A DNA stretch of 58,689 nucleotides, from positions 1 to 58,689 of the forward strand of contig NZ_CACRUY010000035.1 in NCBI RefSeq assembly GCF_902652685.1, in the 5' to 3' direction. Numbering within the stretch: position 1 is the first letter of the stretch; each line of letters begins with the position of its first letter. This document shows positions 47,612-57,300 of this stretch, one piece after another. The position numbers and the translations under genes were made by a program. Below the pieces are notes generated by a model, which was not told the origin of the DNA, made no database searches, and saw only the letters and a program-made list of their open reading frames with translations. This DNA is from Mycobacterium sp. Marseille-P9652. Its GTDB lineage: Bacteria > Actinomycetota > Actinomycetes > Mycobacteriales > Mycobacteriaceae.

Positions 47612-48619
47612 GTGAGGAATCCGTCGTTGACCGCAGGTGTCCATGACGCGACAGCGGCCGAACCGGCGACCGAAGAACAGTTGATCAGCCTCCCGTGTGA
47701 CGCGCCGGCTGCGGGCGCGGACGCGGACGGAGATCACTCCGCGATCACGTCCCCTGCCCCGGACGAACTCCCGGACGCGGCGGCTCCGGTCGGCCGCCCC
47801 GTCGCCGCTCTGCTGACCAGGCCGATGCGGTACGCCCTCGGCCAGACGGATTCCTCGCTGCAGACCCTGGGCCGCTTCTTCGACTTGGCCGCACAGTCCT
47901 TCGCCTACCTGATCGCCGACGTGGTCCGGTTGCGGCACCCCTGGCGGGACACCCTCAACCAGGCCTGGTTCATCATCAGCGTCACGGCGATACCGGCGTT
48001 GCTGGTGTCCATCCCCTTCGGGGTCATCGTGGCGGTGCAGGTCGGCAACTTCATCCAGCAGGTCGGCGCCTCGTCGATCTCGGGCGCGGCCGGCGGCCTC
48101 GGCGTCATCCGGCAGGGCGCGCCGATCGTGGCCGCCCTGCTGCTGGGCGGTGCGGCCGGTTCGGCCGTGGCCACCGACCTGGGTGCCCGCACCATTCGCG
48201 AAGAGGTCGACGCCCTGCGCGTCATGGGCGTCAACCCGGTGCAGCGACTCGTCACCCCCCGGTTGGCCGCGATCCTCTTCGTCGCGCCCGTGCTGTGCTC
48301 CTTCATCGTGTTCATGGGGCTGGCGGCGGGCTACGCCATCAACGTCGGATTCCAGTCGGGGACCCCCGGCAGCTACATCGCGTCGTTCGCGTCCTTCGCC
48401 AGCGTCAGCGACGTGGTGGTCGCCGTGCTGAAGACCTGGCTCTTCGGCGTGGTGGTCATCCTCGTCGCCTGCCAGCGCGGCCTGGAGACCAAGGGCGGGG
48501 CACGCGGGGTTGCCGACGCGGTCAACGCGTCCGTGGTCATCGGTGTGGTCGCCGTGTTCGGGCTCAACCTGGTGATCACCCAGGGCTTGTCGATGTCAAT
48601 GCCGCTGAGGCTCGGCTGA
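47612..48619 (+). CDS. yrbEA: Mce-associated permease YrbEA (MlaE family)
   Basis: A 335-residue MlaE/YrbE permease. Residues 1-65 are an acidic, Ala-rich extension not usual for YrbE proteins. The permease core begins near RPVAALLTRPMRYALGQ and has about five membrane helices, with the conserved cytoplasmic coupling segment RTIREEVDALRVMGVNPVQRLVTPR. With YrbEB it forms the inner-membrane part of the Mce lipid importer, powered by MceG encoded elsewhere. The GTG at 47612 is the longest start; an internal start after the extension cannot be excluded. Confidence 0.9.
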   Translation: MRNPSLTAGVHDATAAEPATEEQLISLPCDAPAAGADADGDHSAITSPAPDELPDAAAPVGRPVAALLTRPMRYALGQTDSSLQTLGRFFDLAAQSFAYLIADVVRLRHPWRDTLNQAWFIISVTAIPALLVSIPFGVIVAVQVGNFIQQVGASSISGAAGGLGVIRQGAPIVAALLLGGAAGSAVATDLGARTIREEVDALRVMGVNPVQRLVTPRLAAILFVAPVLCSFIVFMGLAAGYAINVGFQSGTPGSYIASFASFASVSDVVVAVLKTWLFGVVVILVACQRGLETKGGARGVADAVNASVVIGVVAVFGLNLVITQGLSMSMPLRLG

Positions 48620-49491
48620 TGGCGGCACCTTCGCGGCACGTTCCGCGCGGACTGGTCACCGCCCTGCGGGGTCCCTGGTGGGTGGCGCAGCGGGGCGACT
48701 CGCTCATCCAGCGGCTGGGGCACCAGATCACCTTCGGGTACCAGGTGCTCGCGGCCATTCCCCACACCCTCAAGCGCTACCGGCACCAGACCGGGGTGCT
48801 GCTGGTCGACATGATCTGGGGCAACGGGTCTTTGATCGTCGGCGGCGGCACCATCGGCGTGCTGGTGTTCATGGGCGCGGCGGTGGGCGGCTCGGTGGGA
48901 ATCGAGGGGTACGGCGCCCTGGACATGGTCGGCATGGGCCCGCTGACCGGGTTCGTCTCCGCCTACGCCAACACCCGGGAGATGGCGCCGATGATCGCCG
49001 GGATCGGCTTCGCGGCCCAGGCCGGGTGCCGAATGACCGCCGAGCTCGGCGCCATGCGGATCTCCGAGGAGATCGACGCGCTGGAAGCCCTTGGCATTCA
49101 ATCCATTCCGTTCGTCGTCACGACGCGGGTGATCGCCGGGTTGATCACCATCGTCCCGCTGTACGTGGTGACGCTGGCGTTGAGCTATGTGTCGTGCGTG
49201 CTGGTGGTCAACGTGCTGCACGGGCAGTCGTCCGGCACCTACTACCACTACTTCGACTCGTTCATCCAGCCCTCCGACGTGGTGCTCTCCGTGCTCAAGG
49301 CGGCGGTCTTCGTGACGCTGATCATCGCGATTCACGGCTATCAGGGCTACTACGCGAGCGGCGGTCCCGAAGGTGTCGGACGCGCATCCGGCCGGGCCAT
49401 CCGGGCCAGCATCGTCACCGTGGTCGCCGCCGACATGGTGCTGACGCTGCTGTTCTGGGGCAACGGTCCCGGCGTTCGGATCTCGGGGTAG
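48619..49491 (+). CDS. yrbEB: Mce-associated permease YrbEB (MlaE family)
   Basis: A 290-residue permease with five to six membrane helices and the coupling segment MRISEEIDALEALGIQSIPFVVTTR. Its ATG shares one base with the yrbEA stop (TGATG), so translation is coupled. It pairs with YrbEA to form the transmembrane core of the Mce transporter. mceA begins 3 bases after its stop. Confidence 0.93.
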   Translation: MAAPSRHVPRGLVTALRGPWWVAQRGDSLIQRLGHQITFGYQVLAAIPHTLKRYRHQTGVLLVDMIWGNGSLIVGGGTIGVLVFMGAAVGGSVGIEGYGALDMVGMGPLTGFVSAYANTREMAPMIAGIGFAAQAGCRMTAELGAMRISEEIDALEALGIQSIPFVVTTRVIAGLITIVPLYVVTLALSYVSCVLVVNVLHGQSSGTYYHYFDSFIQPSDVVLSVLKAAVFVTLIIAIHGYQGYYASGGPEGVGRASGRAIRASIVTVVAADMVLTLLFWGNGPGVRISG

Positions 49492-49494
49492 GCG

Positions 49495-50565
49495 ATGCCC
49501 GTCTTCGCCGACCAGGGGGTGCGGGCGCCGAGTTCGCGTTCGCTGCGGATCCGCGGCCTCATCGCAGCGGTGGCGCTCGGCAGCGCGGGAGTCGTGCTGT
49601 ACCAGTTGGGCACCGGCGGCTACGCCGACACCTACAAGCTGACCGTGGTGGCCGACACGATCGGCGAGGGGCTGACGCCGGGCGCGGAGGTGAAGTTCCG
49701 CGGCCTCACGATCGGCACGGTCAAGACGCTCGACTCGTTCGGCTACAACAAGCAGAAGATGACGGTCGAACTCGACCCGGGGCAGGCGAAAGCCCTGGCC
49801 GCCGACACCACCGCCAGGTTCATGTCGTCGAACACCTTCGGGCTCGCGGCGGTCGAACTGATCAGCAGCGGTGCCGGTCCGCGGTTGAGACCCAACCAGA
49901 CACTGTTGATCGGCGGCGGCGTGCAGTCGACGTCCATCACCGGACTGCTGCGGCAGGGCGAGAAGCTCGGCAAGATCGTGGACTCTCCCGACGTCGGCCA
50001 CATCATCGAGGTGATGCGGCGCCACGCCGACCTGACCGAGCCGGTGACCCGGGCGTATTTCGACCTGGCCAAGATGCTCGTCGACTCGCAGAAGACCCCG
50101 TTCTCCCAGTCGCTGTCCGTGTTCGCCTCCGTGGTGAACGGGTCCAGCGACGCCATTCCGCTGATCAAGCTGGCCTACGACCTGCTCAACGGGATGGCGT
50201 TCCTGGCGCAGCGCGACGGGGTGGAGCGCACCAACCTGATCCTGGATCAGACCGCCAAGCTGCTGTTCAAGAGCGAGGACGTGTTCACCAGGAACATGTC
50301 GTGGGTCGTCCCGATCATCTCCTCGCTGACCGACTTCATGCTGCCGCAGATGTTCACCCTGGGCAGCCTGGCGCCCGCCTACGACCGGCTCTCGGGCCTG
50401 CTGGACCGCACCAGCGCCGCCTTCCCGGTGATCGACGGCAAGGTGCGCATGAACGTCGAGGTGGCGCTCGAGGCGATGCCGGGGCTGCCGGCGGCCCTGA
50501 CACCGCAGCCACCCAAGCCACCGCCGGCCCCGGGCGCGCCGCCACCGCAGGGGGGCCCCCGATGA
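49495..50565 (+). CDS. mceA: Mce family protein MceA
   Basis: A 356-residue Mce protein: N-terminal membrane anchor (LIAAVALGSAGVVLYQL, about 22-39), the MCE/MlaD domain (KLTVVADTIGEGLTPGAEVKFRGLTIGTV), a long helical region, and a Pro-rich end (PKPPPAPGAPPPQ). MceA-F form a hetero-hexameric tunnel that carries lipids or sterols across the periplasm. The stop overlaps the mceB start in ATGA. Confidence 0.92.
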   Translation: MPVFADQGVRAPSSRSLRIRGLIAAVALGSAGVVLYQLGTGGYADTYKLTVVADTIGEGLTPGAEVKFRGLTIGTVKTLDSFGYNKQKMTVELDPGQAKALAADTTARFMSSNTFGLAAVELISSGAGPRLRPNQTLLIGGGVQSTSITGLLRQGEKLGKIVDSPDVGHIIEVMRRHADLTEPVTRAYFDLAKMLVDSQKTPFSQSLSVFASVVNGSSDAIPLIKLAYDLLNGMAFLAQRDGVERTNLILDQTAKLLFKSEDVFTRNMSWVVPIISSLTDFMLPQMFTLGSLAPAYDRLSGLLDRTSAAFPVIDGKVRMNVEVALEAMPGLPAALTPQPPKPPPAPGAPPPQGGPR

Positions 50566-51572
50566 GGAGCGTCACCAGATCCGTTGTGTGGCTGACGATC
50601 TTCACCGCGATCGCGGTGGTCTGCGCGCTCGTGGTCCTCACCGCCCTGCGCAGCCCGGTGACCGGTGCGGTGTCCCGCTACACCGCGGCGTTCTCCGACG
50701 TCTCGGGGCTCTACGCCGGTGACGACGTTCGCATCTCCGGTGTGGGTGTCGGCAAGGTGCAAGCGATCCGGCTCGACGGCCGCATCGCCAAGGTGGATTT
50801 CACTGCGCAGGACGATCACCCGGTGTTCGCGAACACCGTCGCCGCGGTGCGCTATCAGACCCTGCTCGGCCAGCGCTACGTGGAGCTCGTGCAGCCGGCC
50901 AAACCGGGTGCGCGGCTGGCGCCCGGGGGCGTTCTCGGGCTGGGACAGACGATCCCCTCGTTCGATGTGGCCAAGCTGTTCAACGGGTTTCGGCCGATCT
51001 TCCAGACCCTCGACCCGGCCCAGTTCAACCTGCTGGGGGAGAACCTGCTGCGCCTGATCCAGGGGGACGAATCCGGCATCGGCCCCTTCCTGCACGACCT
51101 CGACGTCATCTCCAAGCTGGCCGTGGACCGCCAGGCCGTCATCACCGCGGTGATCCGCAATCTCAGTGCGATCTCGCAGGACCTGGGCGGCAGGTCGCAG
51201 CAGCTGTTCCATCTCATCGCCACGCTCAACGACGTGCTGACCGGATTCAACGCGAGCGCCGAGGATTTCCGTCACTCGCTGGACACCGGGCTGCCCGTGC
51301 TGCGCACCAGCACCCACCTCCTGCAGTACATCGAGCACAGCTTCGACGGGAGCACCGTTCCGCTCTACGACCTGAGCAGCAGGATGTGGCCACAGACGCC
51401 GACGATCATCGCCGGCCTCTCGCTCGTGCCGTCGTTGATCCAGGGGATCCGCGACTCGCTGGTCGACGACAAGCCCGCTACGCCAACGTTTTCCTGCTCC
51501 CACGGCCAGGTCACCCTGCCGGGAATCGGCGAGGTGTCCTTCGCGGAGCAGAACCTGGTGGTGTGCCGGTGA
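50562..51572 (+). CDS. mceB: Mce family protein MceB
   Basis: A 336-residue Mce protein with anchor (VVWLTIFTAIAVVCALVVLT, about 8-28), MCE domain (YTAAFSDVSGLYAGDDVRISGVGVGKVQAI), helical region, and a C-terminal pair of Cys (FSCSHG and NLVVCR) likely to form a disulfide. ATGA overlap with mceA and GTGA overlap with mceC. Confidence 0.92.
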   Translation: MRSVTRSVVWLTIFTAIAVVCALVVLTALRSPVTGAVSRYTAAFSDVSGLYAGDDVRISGVGVGKVQAIRLDGRIAKVDFTAQDDHPVFANTVAAVRYQTLLGQRYVELVQPAKPGARLAPGGVLGLGQTIPSFDVAKLFNGFRPIFQTLDPAQFNLLGENLLRLIQGDESGIGPFLHDLDVISKLAVDRQAVITAVIRNLSAISQDLGGRSQQLFHLIATLNDVLTGFNASAEDFRHSLDTGLPVLRTSTHLLQYIEHSFDGSTVPLYDLSSRMWPQTPTIIAGLSLVPSLIQGIRDSLVDDKPATPTFSCSHGQVTLPGIGEVSFAEQNLVVCR

Positions 51573-52609
51573 AGACCTTCGGCAACCGACTCGCCATGTT
51601 GGGCAGCAGGCAGTCCGGGCGCGCCGTGCTCGACGAGCGCGCCGCCGCCGTCCGCAGTCGCCGCCACGGGATCATCGGTCTCCTCGTCATCGTTGCGGCG
51701 CTGGCGGCCACGGGACTGGCGTACCTGAACCCCTCCGGCCAGGCGGGTTACACCGCGCACCTGCCCAGCGCCGCGGGTGTGCGCGCGGGTGACCAGGTCC
51801 GCATCGCCGGCATCCCGGTCGGGAAGGTCACCGGCATCCGGCTCGCGGGCGCCGTCGTCGAGATGACGTTCGACGTCAAGCAGTCCGTGGTGGTCGGTTC
51901 GGAGTCCACGTTGGACATCAAGCTGCTCACGCCCCTGGGCGGCCACTACGTCGCGCTCGACCCCAAGGGCGCGCTGCCGTTGGGGCACAACGTGATTCCG
52001 CCGCAACGCGTCACCCTGCCGTTCGAGGTCAACGACATGATCCAGGCCGCCACCCCGGTGATCAAGGAGGTCGACGGCCAGGTCATCCACGACACCTTCA
52101 CCGAGGTCGCCAACGCCGCCGACCATTATCCGAACGCGGTGCGCGACCTGCTCCGGTCGGCCGACGCGCTGACGGCGTCGCTGGGGACGACCACCGCCGA
52201 GTTCCACCGCAGCCTGGAGTTCGTCGGCAACGGGTTGCGGGCCATGGTCTCCGGGCGAAGGCAGCTCGTCACGCTGTTCGAGCAGGCCGACGTCCTGGGT
52301 AAGGCGTACACGTCGAAGACGGTCGACATCGTCGAGTACTTCACCCTGCTCAAGGAGTTGGCTCGCATCATGGACCGGGCCGTGACGTTCTACGGCCGGG
52401 AGGTCGAACCGATCGTCAACGGCATCGACGACATCATCGACACGCTGGTCGCCCATCCCGACCGTCTGGGCAAGGCGGCCGAGGAACTCGGACAGACCCT
52501 CCGAATCGTGGGCCCCATGCTCAGTGGCAACGGCGTGGTCTTCGACGAACACAACCGGCTCGTGCCGGGACAGGACCTGTGCCTGCCGAACATCATGAAG
52601 AACTGTTGA
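51569..52609 (+). CDS. mceC: Mce family protein MceC
   Basis: A 346-residue Mce protein. The membrane anchor is IIGLLVIVAALAATGLAYL after a basic cytoplasmic segment of about 35 residues. The MCE domain reads GYTAHLPSAAGVRAGDQVRIAGIPVGKVTGI. The C-terminus DLCLPNIMKNC carries a Cys pair. The GTG start overlaps the mceB stop. It forms part of the six-subunit Mce tunnel. Confidence 0.92.
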   Translation: MKTFGNRLAMLGSRQSGRAVLDERAAAVRSRRHGIIGLLVIVAALAATGLAYLNPSGQAGYTAHLPSAAGVRAGDQVRIAGIPVGKVTGIRLAGAVVEMTFDVKQSVVVGSESTLDIKLLTPLGGHYVALDPKGALPLGHNVIPPQRVTLPFEVNDMIQAATPVIKEVDGQVIHDTFTEVANAADHYPNAVRDLLRSADALTASLGTTTAEFHRSLEFVGNGLRAMVSGRRQLVTLFEQADVLGKAYTSKTVDIVEYFTLLKELARIMDRAVTFYGREVEPIVNGIDDIIDTLVAHPDRLGKAAEELGQTLRIVGPMLSGNGVVFDEHNRLVPGQDLCLPNIMKNC

Positions 52610-52610
52610 C

Positions 52611-53777
52611 ATGGCGACGATTCCGGGCTTCGCCACCAGGCTGCGCTCCCCGCTGGGGGTGGCGACGGTGGTGGCCGTCGTCGCCGCGGTGGCGGCCGCG
52701 GCCGTGTTCGGCGCCAGAATCCTGCTGCCCAGGATCAGCCACACGCGCGCGATGTGCGCCGAACTGACGGACGCGGTCGGACTGTACCCGGGGAACAAGG
52801 TGGCGCTGATGGGCGTCGAAATCGGCTCCACGACCGCGATCGTCAACAAGCCCGACCACGTCGAGGTCGACTTCACCGTTCCCTCCGACCTCGACCTGCC
52901 GGCCGACGTCGGTGCGGTCACCTACTCGCAGTCGATCGTCACCGACCGCCATCTCGAGCTCACGAAGCCCTACACGTCCGGCCCGAAATTCACGGGGCCG
53001 GGCTGCATCAAGCTGGCGTCCACCAAGACTCCGATCAGCGTCAGCGAAACCTTCTCGGCCATCGGCAGACTCGCCGACGCGATCCTCGGGCCCCAGCCCG
53101 GCCAGGACCCGTCCCGGGCCCCGGGCGTGCAGGCCATCAACGACAGCCTGCGCGCGGCCAGCCGCTCGCTGGACGGCACCGGACCCGGACTCAACCAAAC
53201 CCTGCGCAACCTGGTCACCATGCTCGCCGACCCGTATCAGGCCGACGCCGAGTACCGGCAGGTGTTCGAAAACGGTGAACTGTTCACCTCGGGCTTCCTC
53301 AAGCACTGGGACACCTTCGCCTCGGTGATCGGGACGCTTCCGCAGACCACTCAGGTGATCGAAGGCCTGTCGGACAACTTCGCGGACGGACTGAGCCATC
53401 TGTCGCACCTGCTGCCGATCCTGATCGAGGCCCTGGACCGGTTCGCGCCGCGGATTTATCACAACATCGGCGACAAATTGATCCCGGGGATACGCGACTT
53501 CCTGAACCGCCACACCCCGGCCATCCTCGCCATGATCAACTCGTGGCCGCAGTTCAGCCATTGGCTGTCCGACATCTACGAGCCGGCGTGGGGCACCCAC
53601 AACGTCACCTACATCCCACCGCAGGTGGCCATCTCCCCGACACAGGCCGGCGCCATCTGCGAGGTGCTGCGCAAGCGCCACACCCCGGGCGCCGCGGCGG
53701 CGTGCGCGTCCGAGACCGCGTCGGACCCGGTCACCCTCGGGCTGACCGACCTGATTCTGGGGGCCGCGCTGTCATGA
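52611..53777 (+). CDS. mceD: Mce family protein MceD
   Basis: A 388-residue Mce protein with an N-terminal anchor (VATVVAVVAAVAAAAVFGA), the MCE domain (MCAELTDAVGLYPGNKVALMGVEIGSTTAI), and a long helical tail ending in an Ala-rich segment with Cys residues. ATG one base after the mceC stop; ATGA overlap with mceE. Confidence 0.92.
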   Translation: MATIPGFATRLRSPLGVATVVAVVAAVAAAAVFGARILLPRISHTRAMCAELTDAVGLYPGNKVALMGVEIGSTTAIVNKPDHVEVDFTVPSDLDLPADVGAVTYSQSIVTDRHLELTKPYTSGPKFTGPGCIKLASTKTPISVSETFSAIGRLADAILGPQPGQDPSRAPGVQAINDSLRAASRSLDGTGPGLNQTLRNLVTMLADPYQADAEYRQVFENGELFTSGFLKHWDTFASVIGTLPQTTQVIEGLSDNFADGLSHLSHLLPILIEALDRFAPRIYHNIGDKLIPGIRDFLNRHTPAILAMINSWPQFSHWLSDIYEPAWGTHNVTYIPPQVAISPTQAGAICEVLRKRHTPGAAAACASETASDPVTLGLTDLILGAALS

Positions 53778-54826
53778 CCCGAATCTTCCTACGCCTCAGA
53801 CGAATTCTGCTGTGCGCGTTCGCGGTCGGCCTGACGGCGGCTTGCTCGCTGGATCCGACGCGGCTCCCGGTTCCGGGTGCCTACGCCCCGCACCACCCGT
53901 ACCGCATCAAAATCGAGTTCTCCAGCGTGCTCAACCTGCCCGCGCGGGCCAAGGTCGACTCCGGCGGAATCCAGGTCGGCGTGCTCGACCACGTCGCACT
54001 CGACGGCGCCACCGCCGTCGCCTACGTCGACATGTCCGGCGACGCCGCCCTGCCCGATAACACGCGCGCCGAACTACGCCAGGCCACGCCCCTGGGCGAC
54101 ATCTACATCGCGCTGCTCCCGCCGGACACGTCGTCGGGCGATGCCCCGGCATTGCGCGACGGCGACACCATCCCGTTGCGCAACACCGTTCCCGCCGCCA
54201 ACGTTGAAGACGTCCTGCGATCGGTGTCCAACCTGATGGCCGGCGGCGCGATCGGCACGCTGCGCGACACAGTCGTCAACGCCAACAAGGCGTTTCCGAA
54301 AGACCCCGCCGAACTGACCAGGACGCAGCAGACCATCGCCGGTGTCCTCAACGACCTGGCGGCCAATCAGCAGACCATCAACGGCATCTTGGCCAGCATG
54401 CAGAACATCAGCACCAACCTGGCTGGCAACACCGAGGTGTTCAACCGGCTGGTCAGTGAGGGGCCGGAAAAGCTCGAAGGGCTCTCGGTGGTCACGCTTT
54501 CCATCGTCACGGTCGTCGCGGACTCTAAAGAGCTGAACGACCTCAGCGCCAAGGCCATACTCCCGGTCGCCGGCGACTGGATGCAGATGATCTCCTACAT
54601 GACGCCGTGGGTAGGAACCCTGTCAACGGTGGACACCACCATCCCGGTGGTCGCCGACAAGCTCAACGCGTTGATCCGCACGAAGCTCATCCCGTTCTTC
54701 CGCAAGGGAGGACCGAAATACTCGGTCTCCGAACTCCATCTGCCGACCGACCACGAAGGTGTCGACCCCGCCGACAAGGCCGACCAGGCGGTGTCGGCGA
54801 TGCGGTCGATGGGACTGCTGCCATGA
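53774..54826 (+). CDS. mceE: Mce family lipoprotein MceE
   Basis: A 350-residue Mce lipoprotein (LprK/LprN type). The signal peptide ends with the lipobox LTAAC before SLDPTRLP, so the mature protein is lipid-anchored at the outer face of the membrane. The MCE domain is KIEFSSVLNLPARAKVDSGG followed by IQVGVLDHV. E subunits are the lipoprotein member of every Mce hexamer. ATGA overlaps on both sides. Confidence 0.93.
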   Translation: MTRIFLRLRRILLCAFAVGLTAACSLDPTRLPVPGAYAPHHPYRIKIEFSSVLNLPARAKVDSGGIQVGVLDHVALDGATAVAYVDMSGDAALPDNTRAELRQATPLGDIYIALLPPDTSSGDAPALRDGDTIPLRNTVPAANVEDVLRSVSNLMAGGAIGTLRDTVVNANKAFPKDPAELTRTQQTIAGVLNDLAANQQTINGILASMQNISTNLAGNTEVFNRLVSEGPEKLEGLSVVTLSIVTVVADSKELNDLSAKAILPVAGDWMQMISYMTPWVGTLSTVDTTIPVVADKLNALIRTKLIPFFRKGGPKYSVSELHLPTDHEGVDPADKADQAVSAMRSMGLLP

Positions 54827-55788
54827 AGTTCAACGCCCGCATCACCCTGGTCATCCTGACGGTGTTGACGCTGCTCGGCGCGGTCTACATGGCGGTCGGT
54901 GTGCTCGACATGAGCCCGACCAGACAGGTCACCCGGCTCACCCTGCTGCTCAACACTTCCGGTGGCCTGCTGCCCACGTCCGAGGTGACGATGCGCGGGA
55001 TCAAGATCGGCCGGGTGACCGGAATACACACCACCACAACGGGACTGGCGGTCTCGATCGATGTCGACCGCGCGCACCCGATCCCCGCGAACAGTCCGAT
55101 CAGCGTGGAGAACCTCTCGGCGGCCGGCGAACAATACATCGACTTCAAGCCGAAACTCATTGCGCCGCCGTATCTTACCGACGGTGCGGTGATTCCCGCG
55201 GATCGGGTCGCACCGATGGTGACCGGCGCCGAGCTGTTCACCAAGGCCAATGCTCTGATCTCGGCGCTCAACCCCGACTACGCACACACCGTCGTCACCA
55301 ACATCTCGGGGGCGCTCGCCGGCAACGACGGCACCCTGGACTCCCTGGCCACGACGGCTGCGTTGACCGCCAAGGTGATCCGCGACGACAAGCAGCTGAT
55401 GGCCACCCTGTTCGGCAACGTCGCCACGCTGACCACCAACCTGGGCGATCTCCACGCCGCCGACATCATCAGCGACACCGGAAGGGAGCTGCCGCGCACG
55501 GTGCCCGCGTTCCTCAAGTTGATCCACGAGATCGAGATCCTGTCGCACAGCGGCGTCGGCGTCGTGGGGCCCGGCGACCCTGCCGGGGTCCTGATGGACA
55601 AGCTGAGCGAATACGTGGATGAACTCGCCGGCCCGTTGAGCACGTTCGCGACCGTCCTGCAACCCGCGACCGCACCGCTGCGCCCCATCAAGGTGGACGC
55701 GGGGCATTGGCTCGACTTCTGGGAATCGACCTTCAACGACACCGGCGGCGTGCGGGTGCAGCTCAACGTGCCCGAGTGGCACCAGTGA
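54823..55788 (+). CDS. mceF: Mce family protein MceF
   Basis: A 321-residue Mce protein with an N-terminal anchor (ITLVILTVLTLLGAVYMAVG), the MCE domain (LTLLLNTSGGLLPTSEVTMRGIKIGRVTGI) and a helical region. It is shorter than most MceF proteins, which often carry long Pro-rich tails; this one ends at LNVPEWHQ. It closes the six-subunit set. The associated membrane protein follows after 25 bases with AAAGG just upstream. Confidence 0.92.
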   Translation: MKFNARITLVILTVLTLLGAVYMAVGVLDMSPTRQVTRLTLLLNTSGGLLPTSEVTMRGIKIGRVTGIHTTTTGLAVSIDVDRAHPIPANSPISVENLSAAGEQYIDFKPKLIAPPYLTDGAVIPADRVAPMVTGAELFTKANALISALNPDYAHTVVTNISGALAGNDGTLDSLATTAALTAKVIRDDKQLMATLFGNVATLTTNLGDLHAADIISDTGRELPRTVPAFLKLIHEIEILSHSGVGVVGPGDPAGVLMDKLSEYVDELAGPLSTFATVLQPATAPLRPIKVDAGHWLDFWESTFNDTGGVRVQLNVPEWHQ

Positions 55789-55813
55789 CCGGCAACGAGA
55801 AAAGGGAAAGAAC

Positions 55814-56518
55814 ATGACGAACTCGGCGATCACCGATGACGAAAAAGTAAGCGACGCAGAGCCAGAAGCCGCCGAAGCGGCCCCGGACGACGATGACGAC
55901 GGGGCGCGTCCCGGCGAGTCCGCCAAGCGGCGATTCAGGAAGCCCCAGAACCCGATGCGCTGGGTTGCGGCCGCTGTCGCGGCGGCGGTGCTCGGCGCCG
56001 GCGCGTTCGGGTACATCAAGTACCACCAGGTGACCACCCAGCTCGCCGCGCTGCGGCAGGACCGCGCCGACCGGGAGGCCGTGGCGCAGCTCGCCAGGGA
56101 CTACGCGCTGAAGTCGCTGACGTACACCTTCGAAGACCCGGACGCCTTCTTCAGGTCGGTGGAAGACGGTGTGTCGCAACAACTCAAGGACAAGTACGTC
56201 AACGCCACCGACGTGCTCAAGAGCATCATGCTGCAGGCACAGGTCACCTCGAGCGGGGAGGTGCTGGCAACCGATCCGGTCGCCCAGCCCGGCGGGGCCT
56301 ACCAGGTGGTGGTGTCGGCCCATCAGACCACCCGCAACCTGCAGAACCCGACGCCCAAGGTGTCGATCATCCTGCTGCAGATCACCGTGAACCGGGCCGG
56401 CAACGCCTGGCAGGTTTCCGACATCGGCCCGAAGGCCGGTGCGCATCCTCCCGTCGAGGAGCAACTCCCGCCGCCAGAGCCCCTGCCCGCGCCCGGCAAG
56501 CCGGCACCCAAGCGTTAG
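55814..56518 (+). CDS. Mce-associated membrane protein (Mam)
   Basis: A 234-residue Mam-type protein: an acidic cytoplasmic N-terminus (EPEAAEAAPDDDDDGARPGE), one membrane helix (WVAAAVAAAVLGAGAFGYI, about 50-68), and an NTF2-like external domain (about 75-205) with VNATDVLKSIMLQAQ and WQVSDIGPK. A Pro-rich end follows. Mam proteins stabilise Mce complexes. It is in operon with mceF. Confidence 0.87.
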   Translation: MTNSAITDDEKVSDAEPEAAEAAPDDDDDGARPGESAKRRFRKPQNPMRWVAAAVAAAVLGAGAFGYIKYHQVTTQLAALRQDRADREAVAQLARDYALKSLTYTFEDPDAFFRSVEDGVSQQLKDKYVNATDVLKSIMLQAQVTSSGEVLATDPVAQPGGAYQVVVSAHQTTRNLQNPTPKVSIILLQITVNRAGNAWQVSDIGPKAGAHPPVEEQLPPPEPLPAPGKPAPKR

Positions 56519-56528
56519 CCGCTCCGCC

Positions 56529-57296
56529 GTGAAGCGGCTCGCCCTGCTGACCGTCCTGGCCATGGGGGCCGCGACCCTGGGGTGCCCCGTCGCGGCCGCC
56601 GACACGGCGTTGCCGCCGTGCCCGCAGCGGGGCGCACTGATCAGCCCGAAAACCACGTCGCCCCAGGTGGATTGCCGCCTGCACTCCGGCGGCCTCGACT
56701 TCGCCGTCACGTATTGGAGCGTTCCCGAGCTGCCCCGGCCCAGGGCGGTGAAGGTGACCGTCACCGATGCGTCGGGCGCGGTGGTGCAAACCATCGACGA
56801 GCTGTTGGAGCCGTCCAGCCCTGGGGGCGTGGGTTTGGAGGACGTCGACGGCGACGGCCGCGAGGAGCTGATCATCCCGATCGCGCAGAACCTGTTCAAC
56901 GGCAGCCCCAACACGCGGTTCTCGGTGTGGCGCGCGCCGGGTGACCGCCTCCACTACGAACGCACCCAGATGGTCGGGCAGGCCGTGTACCCCAGCGGCG
57001 ACGGCTATCTGGTGACCAATGGCGGCGCGCTCGACAGCCGGGACCTCACCTTCTATTTGCCCACGGGGGCCGGATACACGCTCGTGGTGGTGCTGACGAT
57101 CGAGGCCGAGCAGGTCGATCCGGACACCCACCACGTCTTGACCGTCATCTGCCGGGCCCACCAGGAAGACGGCCTGCACGCCATCGACATGGACGTCTAC
57201 CAGGCCGAGGACACCTTCTGCGCGTCACCGGCCGCCATGGCCATTTGGCCCGACGCGCAACGACTTTCGGTTCGCAATCGACCTGCGGGCAGGTAG
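56529..57296 (+). CDS. Secreted FG-GAP/VCBS-like protein at the end of the mce operon
   Basis: A 255-residue exported protein. The signal peptide is KRLALLTVLAMGAATLGCPVAAADT; a lipobox is not convincing. The mature part contains LEDVDGDGREELIIPIAQNL, a calcium-binding FG-GAP/VCBS-like loop, and four or more Cys (PPCPQRG, VDCRLH, VICRAH, TFCASP). The GTG lies 10 bases after the Mam gene stop, so it is the last gene of the mce operon. It converges on the next gene with a gap of 4 bases. Function unknown. Confidence 0.75.
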   Translation: MKRLALLTVLAMGAATLGCPVAAADTALPPCPQRGALISPKTTSPQVDCRLHSGGLDFAVTYWSVPELPRPRAVKVTVTDASGAVVQTIDELLEPSSPGGVGLEDVDGDGREELIIPIAQNLFNGSPNTRFSVWRAPGDRLHYERTQMVGQAVYPSGDGYLVTNGGALDSRDLTFYLPTGAGYTLVVVLTIEAEQVDPDTHHVLTVICRAHQEDGLHAIDMDVYQAEDTFCASPAAMAIWPDAQRLSVRNRPAGR

Positions 57297-57300
57297 CTTC

